Below are positions 1 to 10,083 of a stretch of 64,000 nt of DNA, piece by piece. Both the position numbers and the translations under genes were made by a program. Every line of letters begins with the position of its first letter. Within the stretch, counting starts at the first letter, position 1. Under the pieces are notes generated by a model. That model saw only the letters and a program-made list of their open reading frames with translations. It ran no database searches and was not told where the DNA came from. The DNA is from Ditibartonella apis (lineage in GTDB: Bacteria > Pseudomonadota > Alphaproteobacteria > Rhizobiales > Rhizobiaceae), in NCBI RefSeq assembly GCF_001952075.1, contig NZ_LXYU01000002.1, positions 310,001 through 374,000 of the forward strand, written 5' to 3'.

Positions 1-357
1 GACAATGGCAGGAACGATGGAATAAGCCGAAGCAATTGTCATCCCAGCAAATCCCACAATGGCAATACGTACTTCGGTAGGCATGGGGGGAAGGAGCAAC
101 GTCAATTCTCCAACCGCCACACCTGTCAACACGCCGATCAATACATAAATTGCCTGACGTCCATGGCTGGGCACCCCCGGAGCCAGGCAAATAAGTGCCG
201 TCATTGCCGCATAGATCGGGTGTTCATGGTCAAGAAAATGGACGGCAACAAACCAGGCAAGACCCGAAGCTAGACCAGCGCATAAAGCGTCTTTCCAGCT
301 TGATTTTACCTGGTTCATGGCCTGAAAGAATTTTAATTTAAAATCGATTGTCATCAT
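1..357 (-). CDS. FUSC-family membrane protein, N-terminal part (runs off the window)
   Basis: This is the start of a membrane protein whose 3' part lies beyond position 1. The reverse strand reads MMTIDFKLKFFQAMNQ, then a segment containing CAGLASGLAWFVAV and further hydrophobic helices with a GxPSHGRQAIYVLIGVLTG-like stretch, as seen in fusaric-acid-resistance/aromatic-acid-exporter (FUSC) proteins. The ATG at 357-355 overlaps the TGA stop (356-354) of the upstream permease gene, so the two are very likely translationally coupled in one operon. A second ATG follows at 354-352. Family proteins are inner-membrane efflux components for aromatic or other weak acids; the substrate cannot be told from this fragment. 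Confidence 0.7.
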   Translation of the reverse strand, partial: MMTIDFKLKFFQAMNQVKSSWKDALCAGLASGLAWFVAVHFLDHEHPIYAAMTALICLAPGVPSHGRQAIYVLIGVLTGVAVGELTLLLPPMPTEVRIAIVGFAGMTIASAYSIVPAIV

Positions 358-2150
358 GTGAGCGGCCACACCCACATCAACATTGGAACAGAAACAAGTG
401 CGATAATGATACTCAAAGGTGCGCCAAGGCGGGGATAGTCACTGAAATGATAGCCACCTGGCCCCATAACCAACATATTACACTGATGGCCTATCGGGGT
501 GAGAAAATCACATCCCGCCCCGATTGCAACAGCCATCAGAAACGCTTCGGGTTTGAAGTTGAGTGAATCGGCAAAACTTGAGGCGATAGGTGCCATAACC
601 ATGACCGTAGCCGCATTGTTAAGAAAAGGCGTCACAAGCATAGCCGCGACCAGTATAACGGCGAGCGCCCCCGATGGCGGCAGGGACGAGGCAAATACAC
701 TCAGCCAATGTCCGATAATTTTTGTACAACCGGTTTTTTCCAGCGTCTCGCTTACCGGTATAAGCGCCGCCAACATAACCAATATCTGGCCGTCGAGTGC
801 TTGATAAGCTTCTCTTGCAGGGATGACACGAAAAACAATCATGGCAACGGCTGCCGCAAAAAAAGCAAGCGCAACCGGCACAATTTGCAATGCTGTTGCA
901 GCAATTGCGACAAACAATATCGTTAACGGCACGAGGCCGTGACGAAGGCTACCGAACATGATGTTACGTTTGGCGAGCGGCAAACATTTCAATTCCTGCA
1001 AAAGATTGGGGATAACATCATCCCTTCCCTGCAAAACGATAACATCGCCGAGCCTGAAAACAATATCTCCAAGCCGTTGCCTCACCCGTTCCTGCGGCCT
1101 GCTTAAAGCTAACAAATTGACATCATAGCGATCAAACAGATTAAGCCTTTTGGCGTTGATGCCGATCAAGGGCGAGTTATCTGTGACAACAGCTTCGACA
1201 ACTTCAATCTGCTGTAGCTTGTCTCCCGTCTGGACGTCTCGTCCTTTGGCAATATCAAGTTTTGCGGTGTTGATAACGGAATCGAGGCCACCATGTGTTC
1301 CTTCAAGGACAATAGTGTCACCTTCAGCGAGCAAAAAATCCGGCAATGGTGAAATAAGGTTCTTGTTCCTTATGACCTGTAAAACCATTGCATCTCCTGC
1401 CGCCGGTTTGACAAGGTCGGAAATCTGTTTGCCGATCACGGTTGATCCGCTCTCCACGCGTGCTTCGGCAATGTAGTCGCGGTTGGAAAAACTGCTATCG
1501 GTTGTTAAAGACTTGCGGGCACGAGCCGGCACCAGCCACGAAAAAAATACAAGGTATAAAACACCGACAGCAGCAACAGTTGCACCCACAGGCGTAAAAT
1601 CGAACATTGTAAAACTTTTGCCGACAAGATGTTCTCTCATCGCAGAAACCACCACATTTGGCGAGGTGCCGATTTGTGTCATCAGCCCACCGAGCAAGGC
1701 ACCAAACGACATAGGCATTAAAAAGACAGAAGGCGAGACGTTCGAACGGCGGGCAAACTGGAACGCAATCGGCAGCATAATTGCCAGAGCGCCGATATTT
1801 TTGACGAAGGCCGAAAGTACGGTCACCACTATGACAAGAAAACAGAGTTGTAAGCGCACGGATTTGACATCCGGCCAGACACGCTGGATGATCAGTTCCA
1901 TGATTCCGGAACGGGCTACTCCGGCACTCACCAATAATGCGCTGGCAACAATAATGACAATATCGTCACTAAATCCTTTGAAAGCGTCTTTAGGACTGAC
2001 AATACCGACGGCACAAGCAAGCAGCAGCGTCAAAACTGCAACGACGTCATAGCGAAAGCGATCCCAAATGAAGACGGCCATCATCAAACCGATGATGGAA
2101 AAAGCCATAACCTGATCTGCTGTCATGATAAGATGCTTCCCACTCTCCAT
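354..2150 (-). CDS. SLC13/DASS-type anion permease with two central TrkA_C domains
   Basis: This 598-residue inner-membrane protein has the SLC13/ArsB-like permease layout: an N-terminal block of hydrophobic helices (about residues 1-220), two soluble TrkA_C-type regulatory domains (about 235-285 and 325-385, each ending in a GDxIVLxG pattern), and a second hydrophobic block to the C-terminus. The IGTSPNVVVS and FLNNAATVMVM segments match the paired re-entrant signature of the family. Such proteins move dicarboxylates, sulfate or similar anions with Na+ or H+; the exact substrate is not evident. The start at 2150 has GGAAGGA just upstream; an ATG 24 bases downstream is an alternative. It overlaps the FUSC gene by four bases. 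Confidence 0.85.
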   Translation of the reverse strand: MESGKHLIMTADQVMAFSIIGLMMAVFIWDRFRYDVVAVLTLLLACAVGIVSPKDAFKGFSDDIVIIVASALLVSAGVARSGIMELIIQRVWPDVKSVRLQLCFLVIVVTVLSAFVKNIGALAIMLPIAFQFARRSNVSPSVFLMPMSFGALLGGLMTQIGTSPNVVVSAMREHLVGKSFTMFDFTPVGATVAAVGVLYLVFFSWLVPARARKSLTTDSSFSNRDYIAEARVESGSTVIGKQISDLVKPAAGDAMVLQVIRNKNLISPLPDFLLAEGDTIVLEGTHGGLDSVINTAKLDIAKGRDVQTGDKLQQIEVVEAVVTDNSPLIGINAKRLNLFDRYDVNLLALSRPQERVRQRLGDIVFRLGDVIVLQGRDDVIPNLLQELKCLPLAKRNIMFGSLRHGLVPLTILFVAIAATALQIVPVALAFFAAAVAMIVFRVIPAREAYQALDGQILVMLAALIPVSETLEKTGCTKIIGHWLSVFASSLPPSGALAVILVAAMLVTPFLNNAATVMVMAPIASSFADSLNFKPEAFLMAVAIGAGCDFLTPIGHQCNMLVMGPGGYHFSDYPRLGAPLSIIIALVSVPMLMWVWPLT

Positions 2151-2202
2151 TCATCCTTCCGGCCTGTCTGTTCCCCAGGATGGCCTACGGCTTTTTTTTA
2201 AT

Positions 2203-3654
2203 CTAACTCTTCACATGTCCGGCGACAAGATCTCCCGCGCCCTGTTTCAACCTCATCAATCCCCATAGTGGCAACAGGCTGATAAATGCAACGAGATAAA
2301 GCGCAATTTTGAATGGCTCTATAGACGTTTCAAGCTCGACACCTGTTAAGGCGACACCGGCACGCAATGAAATTGCACCCAGAACGATACCAAGGCCTAT
2401 TCCCAATTGGAAAACCGTTGAAAACAGCGTGTTCGCATCATTCATTTCGTCATCAGGAATATCGGCAAATGCAATTGTATTGAGCGCCGTAAACTGTATC
2501 GAACGGAAAACGCCACTTAAAGCCGATATTCCAACCATGACAGAGAGCGGCATATCACGCGAGAATGTGCCAAAAAGTGCCAAGAATAACGCATTGAAAA
2601 GACAATTGACAACGAGTGTGCGCTTGAAACCGAAATAGCGCAGCAGCGGAGTTGTAAATGGTTTGATTGCAAGAGTACCGATAAAGATCGGCGTCAATAG
2701 AAAACCCGCCTCGGTCGGAGAAAACCCCATCGCCAATTGGGCCATCAACGGCAGGATAAAGAGGACGGCATTGGTTGTCATCCTGAAGGCTGTCCCGCCA
2801 TATATCGACACGGCGAATGTCTGATAGGAAAGTGCTTTTAGCGAAACCAGCGGCGCCTCGGCACGCTTGAGATGAAAAATACTCCACAAAAGCAATGTCA
2901 CACCAATTATAAAACAAGCCATGACAAGCGCCGACAAACCGTGGCTATCACCGACTTTTTCCGCAGCAAAAAGAAGGGTTGCCAGCCCTATACCTGTAAG
3001 CAGGAACCCCATAAGATCGAAAGATCGCGATGTTTTCAATTTTTCATCAGGGAAAATTTTCAGGCTCAACAAAAGGATAATCAGTCCTAAAGGAATATTG
3101 AGGAAGAAAATGATGCTCCAGTGGAAATATTGTGCAATGAAACCGCCAAGAGGTGGCCCCAAAATCGGTGCAACCAATCCCGGCCAGGTAAGAAGAGCAA
3201 TTGTTTCGACAAGCTTGTTTTTTGGTGTTTCGCGCAAAACGACGAGGCGTCCGACGGGAACCATAAGCGCGCCTCCCATTCCTTGCAGAATACGGGCCAA
3301 AATAAAAACAGTTAAATTCGGTGACAGTCCGCATAAGAATGATGCAAGTGTGAAAACAAAAACTGCTAACGAAAACATGGCACGCGAACCGAACCGGTCC
3401 GTCAGCCAGCCACTTGCCGGAATGAATACGCCTAGCGTTAGCATATAGGCACTCATGCCCACATTGATGTTGACCGGATCTGTCGCAAATGTTTCCCCCA
3501 TTTGCGGCAAAGCCGTTGCGATGACGGTTGCATCAAGATTTTCCATAAAAAACGCAGCAGCGACAAGAATTGCAACGACTCGGGCAACGCTATTATTATT
3601 TTTGCTAACTTTTTGATGCTCGCCCTTTGTTTTTGGCATTAGGTTAACTTTCAT
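2203..3654 (-). CDS. DHA2-family MFS drug efflux transporter (EmrB/QacA type)
   Basis: The 483-residue protein has about 14 hydrophobic segments, as expected for the DHA2 branch of the major facilitator superfamily. The first helix carries the ENLDATVIATALPQM motif typical of EmrB/QacA pumps, loop 2-3 has GWLTDRFGSRAMF (motif A), and helix 5 has PxLGPPLGGFIAQ (motif C of drug:H+ antiporters). Known members export toxic hydrophobic compounds using the proton gradient. There is no adjacent EmrA-type adaptor, so it probably works alone in the inner membrane. It is 52 bases upstream of the SLC13 gene on the same strand and may share its transcript. An ATG five codons in is an alternative start. 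Confidence 0.88.
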   Translation of the reverse strand: MKVNLMPKTKGEHQKVSKNNNSVARVVAILVAAAFFMENLDATVIATALPQMGETFATDPVNINVGMSAYMLTLGVFIPASGWLTDRFGSRAMFSLAVFVFTLASFLCGLSPNLTVFILARILQGMGGALMVPVGRLVVLRETPKNKLVETIALLTWPGLVAPILGPPLGGFIAQYFHWSIIFFLNIPLGLIILLLSLKIFPDEKLKTSRSFDLMGFLLTGIGLATLLFAAEKVGDSHGLSALVMACFIIGVTLLLWSIFHLKRAEAPLVSLKALSYQTFAVSIYGGTAFRMTTNAVLFILPLMAQLAMGFSPTEAGFLLTPIFIGTLAIKPFTTPLLRYFGFKRTLVVNCLFNALFLALFGTFSRDMPLSVMVGISALSGVFRSIQFTALNTIAFADIPDDEMNDANTLFSTVFQLGIGLGIVLGAISLRAGVALTGVELETSIEPFKIALYLVAFISLLPLWGLMRLKQGAGDLVAGHVKS

Positions 3655-3817
3655 GTCATTGTTGCTTCAATGATAATAAACAGAAAACAATTTTTTACTT
3701 GAAAAACATTATAAAACTTATGTGATCGCCGCTTTATTGTCGTTGAAGAAAGTAGATAGACAAAAACAACTATGCTATCAAAATTGAACAACTCTTTCAG
3801 GTTCTTTGTGTTCAATC

Positions 3818-5533
3818 ATGGCGCGATCCAAAAAGGCTGTTGAAAAAATATCCTTTAGCGAGCTTTTCCAGCCAAAGCTTATAACAGTCTTACGCGAAGG
3901 TTATCATTTTGTTGATGTTCGTGCCGATGTGGTTGCCGGTCTTACAGTCGCCATTGTCGCGCTGCCCCTTTCCATCGCAATTGCAATCGCCTCCGGTGCA
4001 TCGCCGGTACAGGGATTATACACGTCGATAGTCGGTGGATTTTTCATTGCTCTTCTTGGCGGAAGCCGTTTTCAAATCGGAGGCCCTGCAGGCGCCTTTA
4101 TTATCATAGTTTCAACGACTGTTGCCGAACACGGTATGGACGGGCTCTTACTTGCTACACTGATGTCGGGAGTGATGCTGATGGCGCTCGGCTATCTCAG
4201 GCTTGGCACTTATATCAAATTTATCCCCTATCCTGTTACAGTAGGATTTACCGCAGGTATTGCCGTTATTATTTTTTCAAGCCAACTTATCAATATGCTC
4301 GGACTTGAGCTTAACGAGAAAGAGCCCGGGCCGATTTTGGAAAAACTACCGGTTATCTGGAATAATATCGGGACTTACAGCCTGCTTTCTATCACCTTTT
4401 GTGTGGCCACGATCGTATTCATTACAATCTTGAAAAAATTACGTCCGAAGTGGCCGGGCATGGTGCTTTCAATCATTATCGGCGGTGCGGTAACCGCGTT
4501 TTTCAACCTTGATATTGTAACTATCGGTTCAAAATTCGGCACAATGCCTTCGACACTCCCTTCACCACGACTGCCAGAATTCAATTTCGACAAGGTTCAA
4601 GCGGTTTTTCCCAATGCCATGACATTTACATTGCTCGGCGCAATTGAATCCCTGTTATCGGCAGTTGTTGCCGACGGCATGACCGGAAGAAGACATCGTT
4701 CGAATTGCGAGCTGGTCGCGCAAGGTGTGGCCAATATAGCCTCTGCGCTTTTTACCGGTATTTGCGTTACGGGTGCTGTCGCACGTACAGCCACCAATAT
4801 ACGTGCCGGTGCAAGAAGTCCGATCTCCGGAATATTCCATTCCGTCTTTTTGCTTCTATTTCTGGTAATTTTGGCTCCTCTTGCAAATTTTATTCCATTG
4901 GCGTGCCTTGCCGGAATTCTTGCCATTATCTCGTGGAACATGATTGACAAGCATGCAATCCTGCTTCTTCTTAAGGCATCGGCAGGCGATGCTGTCGTTC
5001 TCCTTGTTTCGTTATCGTTGACAATTTTCCGCAATGTTACCGAAGCCATCATCATCGGCTTTGCTTTGGGTGCATTACTGTTTATCCATCGCATGTCGAA
5101 AGCTGCCAGTGTTACCGCTGATCGTCCGCTGGTAGCCGAAGACATTGCAGACGCTAAAAATCAGCCAAACTCGCACTATGAAGGCAACATCCAAAAGGAT
5201 AGCAATACAGTCATCTACCACATTTCCGGCGCATTCTTTTTCGGTGCTGCTGCATCTATCGGCTCCGTTCTTGACCGGATCGGCGATAATTATCGCACAA
5301 TGATCCTTGATTTCGTGCAGGTTCCATTTCTTGATGCGACAGGTGCGAATACAATTGAAAGCCTCGCCGAAAAAGCAAAAAAACAAGGAATTACCCTTGT
5401 TATTTGTGGAGCTTCAGAACAGGTTTTGAAAGACTTTCTTTCGCACGGAATTAAGCCACCTTCGGTTCACTTTGAAAAAAGTCTGGAAAAAGCCGTAAAA
5501 AAATACATCAAACCCGAATATGTTGCTGCTTAG
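3818..5533 (+). CDS. SulP/SLC26 family anion transporter with C-terminal STAS domain
   Basis: This 571-residue inner-membrane protein begins with the SulP signature region (FVDVRADVVAGLTVAIVALP, about residues 35-55), followed by GGSRFQIGGPAGAFI and many transmembrane helices to about residue 430. The C-terminal part (about 455-560, including FFGAAASIGSVLDRI and DFVQVPFLDATGA) is a STAS domain. Family members carry sulfate, bicarbonate or dicarboxylates. I chose the ATG at 3818 over an in-frame TTG at 3806; neither has a strong ribosome binding site. It is divergent from the DHA2 gene with about 160 bases between. No carbonic anhydrase or sulfate assimilation gene is adjacent, so the substrate stays open. 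Confidence 0.88.
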   Translation: MARSKKAVEKISFSELFQPKLITVLREGYHFVDVRADVVAGLTVAIVALPLSIAIAIASGASPVQGLYTSIVGGFFIALLGGSRFQIGGPAGAFIIIVSTTVAEHGMDGLLLATLMSGVMLMALGYLRLGTYIKFIPYPVTVGFTAGIAVIIFSSQLINMLGLELNEKEPGPILEKLPVIWNNIGTYSLLSITFCVATIVFITILKKLRPKWPGMVLSIIIGGAVTAFFNLDIVTIGSKFGTMPSTLPSPRLPEFNFDKVQAVFPNAMTFTLLGAIESLLSAVVADGMTGRRHRSNCELVAQGVANIASALFTGICVTGAVARTATNIRAGARSPISGIFHSVFLLLFLVILAPLANFIPLACLAGILAIISWNMIDKHAILLLLKASAGDAVVLLVSLSLTIFRNVTEAIIIGFALGALLFIHRMSKAASVTADRPLVAEDIADAKNQPNSHYEGNIQKDSNTVIYHISGAFFFGAAASIGSVLDRIGDNYRTMILDFVQVPFLDATGANTIESLAEKAKKQGITLVICGASEQVLKDFLSHGIKPPSVHFEKSLEKAVKKYIKPEYVAA

Positions 5534-5662
5534 GTTCGGAAGTTTCATCCGTTCATAATCACAAAACTTGACGTTTCACTACATTTTCGCTTTTCTCGAA
5601 AACAGTATAATTTATTATTTTCTGATAATAATTCATATAAATTATGATCAAGGTGGGAATTC

Positions 5663-5863
5663 ATGTATCAACGAAAGTCCAGAACCAGAATGGGTCAGTT
5701 TTTGATCGGCGGCGTCGTTGTTGCTGTTGCTCTCCTGATTGTCTTTGAATTGCTTGGTAGATACGCTCCTCAAAGTATGATCGGTCTGTTTAGCTCCTAT
5801 AACAGTCTAATGACGACCAATCCGACGAAGGAAAACAGCAAGACTGCATTACCGGTAAAATAA
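5663..5863 (+). CDS. Small single-helix membrane protein, function unknown
   Basis: A 66-residue ORF with a good ribosome binding site (AAGGTGGG, eight bases before the ATG). It has a basic N-terminus (YQRKSRTR), one hydrophobic helix (about residues 12-30, FLIGGVVVAVALLIVFELL) and a polar tail rich in Ser/Asn/Thr. I do not recognise a family. The ribosome binding site and plausible membrane topology argue that it is real. It stands alone, 130 bases after the SulP gene. An imperfect inverted repeat (TTACCGG 5849-5855 with CCGGTAA 5867-5873) spans its stop codon and might act as an end-of-transcript structure, although it lacks a T run. Confidence 0.6.
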   Translation: MYQRKSRTRMGQFLIGGVVVAVALLIVFELLGRYAPQSMIGLFSSYNSLMTTNPTKENSKTALPVK

Positions 5864-5873
5864 TTGCCGGTAA

Positions 5874-6275
5874 ATTAATTGATCATGTGTAGATATTTGA
5901 GGAATTAAGCCTTTTCAACAACCGGTTCCCATTCAAGATTTCCGGCAAAACAGACTTTTATCAATTCCGCGACCAATTTTCCGCTTTATGAGATGCCGGA
6001 TAATCAAACAGAACCCGCTGGCGTATTGAAAACCACGTCGGGATATGGGATCAAGCCCCTGCAACCATAGATTTCTGCCTGAATCCGGTTAAACCATGCA
6101 AAATCCTTTTATCAACCGGAAATTGATGGGCTAAGGTTTTAAAAAAGAACGAGACTCCGGCGCCCGCTTATATTAAGGATTGTTTTGCCAGAAAAAAGTC
6201 GCGATTGTTTGGCATTAAAAGAAATGGGACAAGCCGTATTGCAACAAATTTTTTTGTCAATTGAGGGTGAATTCA
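5874..6275. other. Intergenic stretch, no gene recognised
   Basis: About 400 bases without a convincing reading frame. The part at 6010-6130 is less AT-rich than the flanks (for example around GGGATATGGGATCAAG), which could mean a decayed gene or an unrecognised RNA, but I could not fold it into a known family. GAGGG at 6263-6267 is the ribosome binding site of the next gene. Confidence 0.4.
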
Positions 6276-8324
6276 ATGAGTGAACAGACCGCCGATCAGG
6301 CTACAAAAAAAATGCCTTGGAAAAAGATCATTACAGGCCTTGTTATTATTGCCCTTATTTGTGGCGGCTTTGTTTTTTATCTTGCACGCTCGGCACAAAA
6401 GCATGTTGAAAATTTTCTGAAAGCCAATGGTGTCAGCGTCGGTTCACTTGACGTCAATTGGAGACGTCATTTCACTGCCCATAATGCGAAAGTGAAACTC
6501 TCGTCTGCAGAAAGCTTGAACATCGAAACAATCAAAGGTGAGGTCAATTTTTCTGGTAAAACCAGTAAAAATCTAAAATTGGAAAACCTTTCTTATCAAT
6601 TCGGTAAAACCGAAGTCTCGGTTCCCTCGATGAACGTGCAAAACTTTGCGCTTAATGATAAGACCAGCGCCAATAATGGAAACGTTTTTTTTGACGTTAC
6701 AAATATTGCAGTAAAAAAAATTGTTGCCCCTTCAATGACTGTGACACGCAAAACCGGTCACGGCGGCGAGTCGATGACGTACAACAATGTTGTGTTCAAT
6801 GATTTTGATAAAGGGATTGTCAAAAAATTGACGAGCGATGGTCTTTCGGGGGAAATCCGTTTGGCTGACGAACGTGATGCTTCCACAATAGATCGTATTA
6901 TATCGACCAAAACCGGCAAGGCTGAAATTGAAAATTTCAATATCGGTTATCTCGTTCGCTATTATAGTGAGCCGTCTTCTGCTGGCGAAACAGAAAACCC
7001 GTTTAAAGATATAACGGGCAACTGGTCGGTTGAAAAATTGTCGATTGACGACGTCATAGATAAGGAAAACGCTGGCAATACAACACTCGAAAAAATTTCC
7101 GGAACAAAATTTTCAGTGCGCCAACTGCCATTTTCTATTTCGGAAATGGTCAAACAGCTTGACAATGCCGATGGTGATAACAGCATTGACAAATCTGATG
7201 AAGCAAAATTGCTCACACAGAAACTTGCTATCATTCCGTCTATCGGTTTTGCCGATATTCATTTAACCGGACTTGCTATAAAACACCCCGATAACAGCAC
7301 AGATGTTCAAGATAGCGCTTTCATTTACAATAATGGCAAATTCGACATCGCGTTGAAAGGCATTAAAAACATAGACAGAGACAACAACACGACAACGCTT
7401 GACGATTTTTCAATCTCGCAACTGCGTTTTCCTCATATTAATGACTTGCTGACTAAATTGGACAAATTGGACAAGGGCGATCTTGATAGTATCAGCCGTG
7501 TTTTTACAGCTTTTCTTCAAAGTGAGAACCTTCCTTTGATGCCGCAATTCGACACTATTCATCTGTCCGGTTTTTCATTATTGCCGCCGCCTTCGGAAAA
7601 CGGCGCGGACAACTCCCCTGTCACAATAAATTCTCTGGACGTGAAAGCGAATTTCAGCCTGGGAGCCATTCCGACATCACTGAAAATAGAATTGAAAGGA
7701 ATGGAAGGCTCCGCGACAAATTGGGATAAGGAATTCCCCATTTTAACCGAGCTCGGCTTTTCTGAGGTCACGAACGGCGGATTGCTCAATCAGCTCGGCT
7801 ATAAGACAATATCGGAGGATTTTATTTTTGATGGTTCATGGAATGCCGACAATGAAACTCTTGATATTAAGGAGTTGACTATGAATTATCCCGACATGGG
7901 ACGTTGGTCTCTTAAAGGCTCGTTCATCAATGTCGATCCGGCATTTTTCTCGGATAATGTCATGACTATTGCCGCAGCAGGTTTGGTTATACATGCAAAG
8001 AGCATGGACTTGACTGTAAACGCTGATAACTTTCTTGATCGTTTTGCAAAATTTTATGATGCGAATACAGACGAAAATTTTGCTGATAAACGCAAGGAGG
8101 CGGCTGTCAAAGCCAGATTGGCTATTGCACTTTTTCTTGGTGCGGAAAATTCACAAAAATTTGGAGAAGCACTGCAAAACTTTATAGAAAGCGGTGGAAC
8201 TCTTAATATCCATGCCAAAGCAAGATCCAAACAAGGTATCGGATTAGCAGACTTTTTAGCGGCTCGACTTGCTCCGTTGAGCCTGTTCGATAAAATCGAC
8301 TTGAGCGCAGATATACAACATTAA
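6276..8324 (+). CDS. AsmA-like envelope protein, first of a tandem pair, function unknown
   Basis: A 682-residue protein with one N-terminal membrane helix (about residues 17-38, IITGLVIIALICGGFVFYL) followed by a long exported region made of short beta-strand-like repeats with many Asp, Asn and Lys residues. The layout resembles AsmA/DUF748-type proteins of the Gram-negative envelope, but I see no diagnostic motif, so the link is only architectural. The ATG at 6276 follows GAGGGTG at 6263 and is preferred to a TTG at 6261. The next gene begins 15 bases downstream, has the same layout and a similar C-terminal segment (GTLNIHAKARSKQG here, GTLKISLEAKDNQG there), so the two probably arose by duplication and act together. 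Confidence 0.65.
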   Translation: MSEQTADQATKKMPWKKIITGLVIIALICGGFVFYLARSAQKHVENFLKANGVSVGSLDVNWRRHFTAHNAKVKLSSAESLNIETIKGEVNFSGKTSKNLKLENLSYQFGKTEVSVPSMNVQNFALNDKTSANNGNVFFDVTNIAVKKIVAPSMTVTRKTGHGGESMTYNNVVFNDFDKGIVKKLTSDGLSGEIRLADERDASTIDRIISTKTGKAEIENFNIGYLVRYYSEPSSAGETENPFKDITGNWSVEKLSIDDVIDKENAGNTTLEKISGTKFSVRQLPFSISEMVKQLDNADGDNSIDKSDEAKLLTQKLAIIPSIGFADIHLTGLAIKHPDNSTDVQDSAFIYNNGKFDIALKGIKNIDRDNNTTTLDDFSISQLRFPHINDLLTKLDKLDKGDLDSISRVFTAFLQSENLPLMPQFDTIHLSGFSLLPPPSENGADNSPVTINSLDVKANFSLGAIPTSLKIELKGMEGSATNWDKEFPILTELGFSEVTNGGLLNQLGYKTISEDFIFDGSWNADNETLDIKELTMNYPDMGRWSLKGSFINVDPAFFSDNVMTIAAAGLVIHAKSMDLTVNADNFLDRFAKFYDANTDENFADKRKEAAVKARLAIALFLGAENSQKFGEALQNFIESGGTLNIHAKARSKQGIGLADFLAARLAPLSLFDKIDLSADIQH

Positions 8325-8339
8325 GACTGGAAGAAAAGA

Positions 8340-10037
8340 ATGGCCAATTTCGGTGGCTGGTTGATAGCAACACTCAAACGCTGGTTAATTTATATTATCG
8401 GAGGCGTGGTCATCCTGGCCATATTGGCTGTTGGCGCTTTTTATATGGCCGCCCCCTACCTTAACAGCTTTGTCAAAGACGAGATGGTAAAACATGGCGT
8501 CAAGGCCGATCAATCGGAAGTAACAGTTGCCGGGAATGTCAACCTCAAAAATGTGACATTTCCTGTACCCGAAGGCGTCAGCCTTAAAATCGGAGCCATT
8601 TCCGGCCGTCCGCCAGTCGGTTTTGTACCTGGCTCGTTTACTATTTATAATATCGATTTGAAACGCGACAATATCCACATTGAAGTTCCGGAAGTTACTC
8701 TCAATGGTATCACGCTGAAAGACAAGGATACATCAATTGAATCCAATGTTTTACAGGCCTTAATGAGGGTTGACGTATCATCCGTCAATGCGCCGAACAT
8801 AGAGGTTTCGCTAGACAATCCGAATGGCGAAACAGAAAAACTCAACGTTAAAGGCTTTTGGCTTTCAAGTTTGAAGGGCGGCAATATCGGCTCTGTCGGC
8901 ATTGAAGGCATGAGTACCAATGTCGGTTTAAAAAATTCCGATACAAATAGTACCAACGGTCTTCGTCTGATCGGTAAAAGCAATGCCATGCGGGCGGATG
9001 ATATTGATGTCGGTTATGCTTATTCAATACTCGCCGGTAAAATCAAACCCGATAAGGTCGGACGGACTGTCTTCGGACCGGTAGAACTCGGAGATATCGC
9101 AATTGACGTTTTTGAAGGCACAAACCGCAATGCGCATTTCTCGCTGGATAAGTTCAAAACCAACGGACTGAAAATGCATCCGATGGAAGCAGTGCCGGAA
9201 AATCTTGTACGAGCCTATCTTGAAGCCAAAAAGAGCGGGGATGAAAAAAATGAAAAGGCTGCAAGAAATGCATTGGTTGTAACACTTGTTTCAGCGATAA
9301 CAGCTATTGATGCGCAGGTTGAAAAAGCTGATATTGATTTGCCGAAAATCAAAGCGAGCCTCAATTCGTTTCAGCTTTTGCCTCGCGAATGGAATCAACC
9401 GGTTCCCGAAAGTCTGCTGGTGTCGCTCGATGGCTTTTCGCTCAACACATCCGAAATGCCGCAAAAAGATTTTGAAATGTTGAAAAATATGGGATTCAAT
9501 ACGTTGGATCTCTCGGGGAAGATTGATTTTTCGTATAATTCCAGTCGAAAAATTCTGTCTTTGAACGACCTTTCTTTCACCGCCAACGGTATCGGTTCGG
9601 GTCAAATGTCAGCAACAATTATCAATGCCGGATCTGCACTATTTTCCGGTGATAAAGAAGCGGCGCTTGATGCTGCAAACCAGATTGGCATTACCAAAGC
9701 AGATATGCGTTATTCCGATTTCGGCTTCATAGATAAATTGTTCACCTATCTTGCCCAAAATCTGAATGACAGTAAACACGATCTCAAACAGGAACTTTAT
9801 GAAGACTTTTATGTCGTTATGACGAAGAGTCCGGCAATGCTTTTGAAAGATCACGAAGAAGCACAAAAGATTTCATCTGCGTTCGGCGCTTTTGCTAAAA
9901 AACCCGGAACGCTCAAAATATCGCTTGAAGCCAAGGATAACCAGGGGCTAACGGCTACCGATCTTGAAACCGCCTTGCAAAATGATCTTGCAACTGCGCT
10001 CAACAAAGTAAACCTTACGGTAAAAAATGAAAATTAA
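8340..10037 (+). CDS. AsmA-like envelope protein, second of a tandem pair, function unknown
   Basis: A 565-residue protein with an N-terminal membrane helix (about residues 15-37, LIYIIGGVVILAILAVGAFY) and a long, probably periplasmic, beta-rich region. The ribosome binding site GGAAG precedes the ATG. The C-terminal segment GTLKISLEAKDNQGLTATDL parallels that of the upstream protein, supporting common origin. The spacing of 15 bases implies one operon. No enzymatic motif is visible; a structural or lipid-handling role in the envelope is a guess from the layout. A strong terminator hairpin follows 17 bases after the stop. Confidence 0.65.
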   Translation: MANFGGWLIATLKRWLIYIIGGVVILAILAVGAFYMAAPYLNSFVKDEMVKHGVKADQSEVTVAGNVNLKNVTFPVPEGVSLKIGAISGRPPVGFVPGSFTIYNIDLKRDNIHIEVPEVTLNGITLKDKDTSIESNVLQALMRVDVSSVNAPNIEVSLDNPNGETEKLNVKGFWLSSLKGGNIGSVGIEGMSTNVGLKNSDTNSTNGLRLIGKSNAMRADDIDVGYAYSILAGKIKPDKVGRTVFGPVELGDIAIDVFEGTNRNAHFSLDKFKTNGLKMHPMEAVPENLVRAYLEAKKSGDEKNEKAARNALVVTLVSAITAIDAQVEKADIDLPKIKASLNSFQLLPREWNQPVPESLLVSLDGFSLNTSEMPQKDFEMLKNMGFNTLDLSGKIDFSYNSSRKILSLNDLSFTANGIGSGQMSATIINAGSALFSGDKEAALDAANQIGITKADMRYSDFGFIDKLFTYLAQNLNDSKHDLKQELYEDFYVVMTKSPAMLLKDHEEAQKISSAFGAFAKKPGTLKISLEAKDNQGLTATDLETALQNDLATALNKVNLTVKNEN

Positions 10038-10054
10038 AAAACGTAAATTCTATT

Positions 10055-10083
10055 TTATAAAGGGGATCTCATCCCCTTTATAA
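10055..10083 (+). terminator. Terminator hairpin after the AsmA-like pair
   Basis: A perfect 13-bp inverted repeat (TTATAAAGGGGAT 10055-10067 with ATCCCCTTTATAA 10071-10083) closes on a three-base loop and starts 17 bases after the stop codon. The following sequence is AT-rich (TAAATTT), so it is a plausible intrinsic terminator for the preceding operon. Confidence 0.75.
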
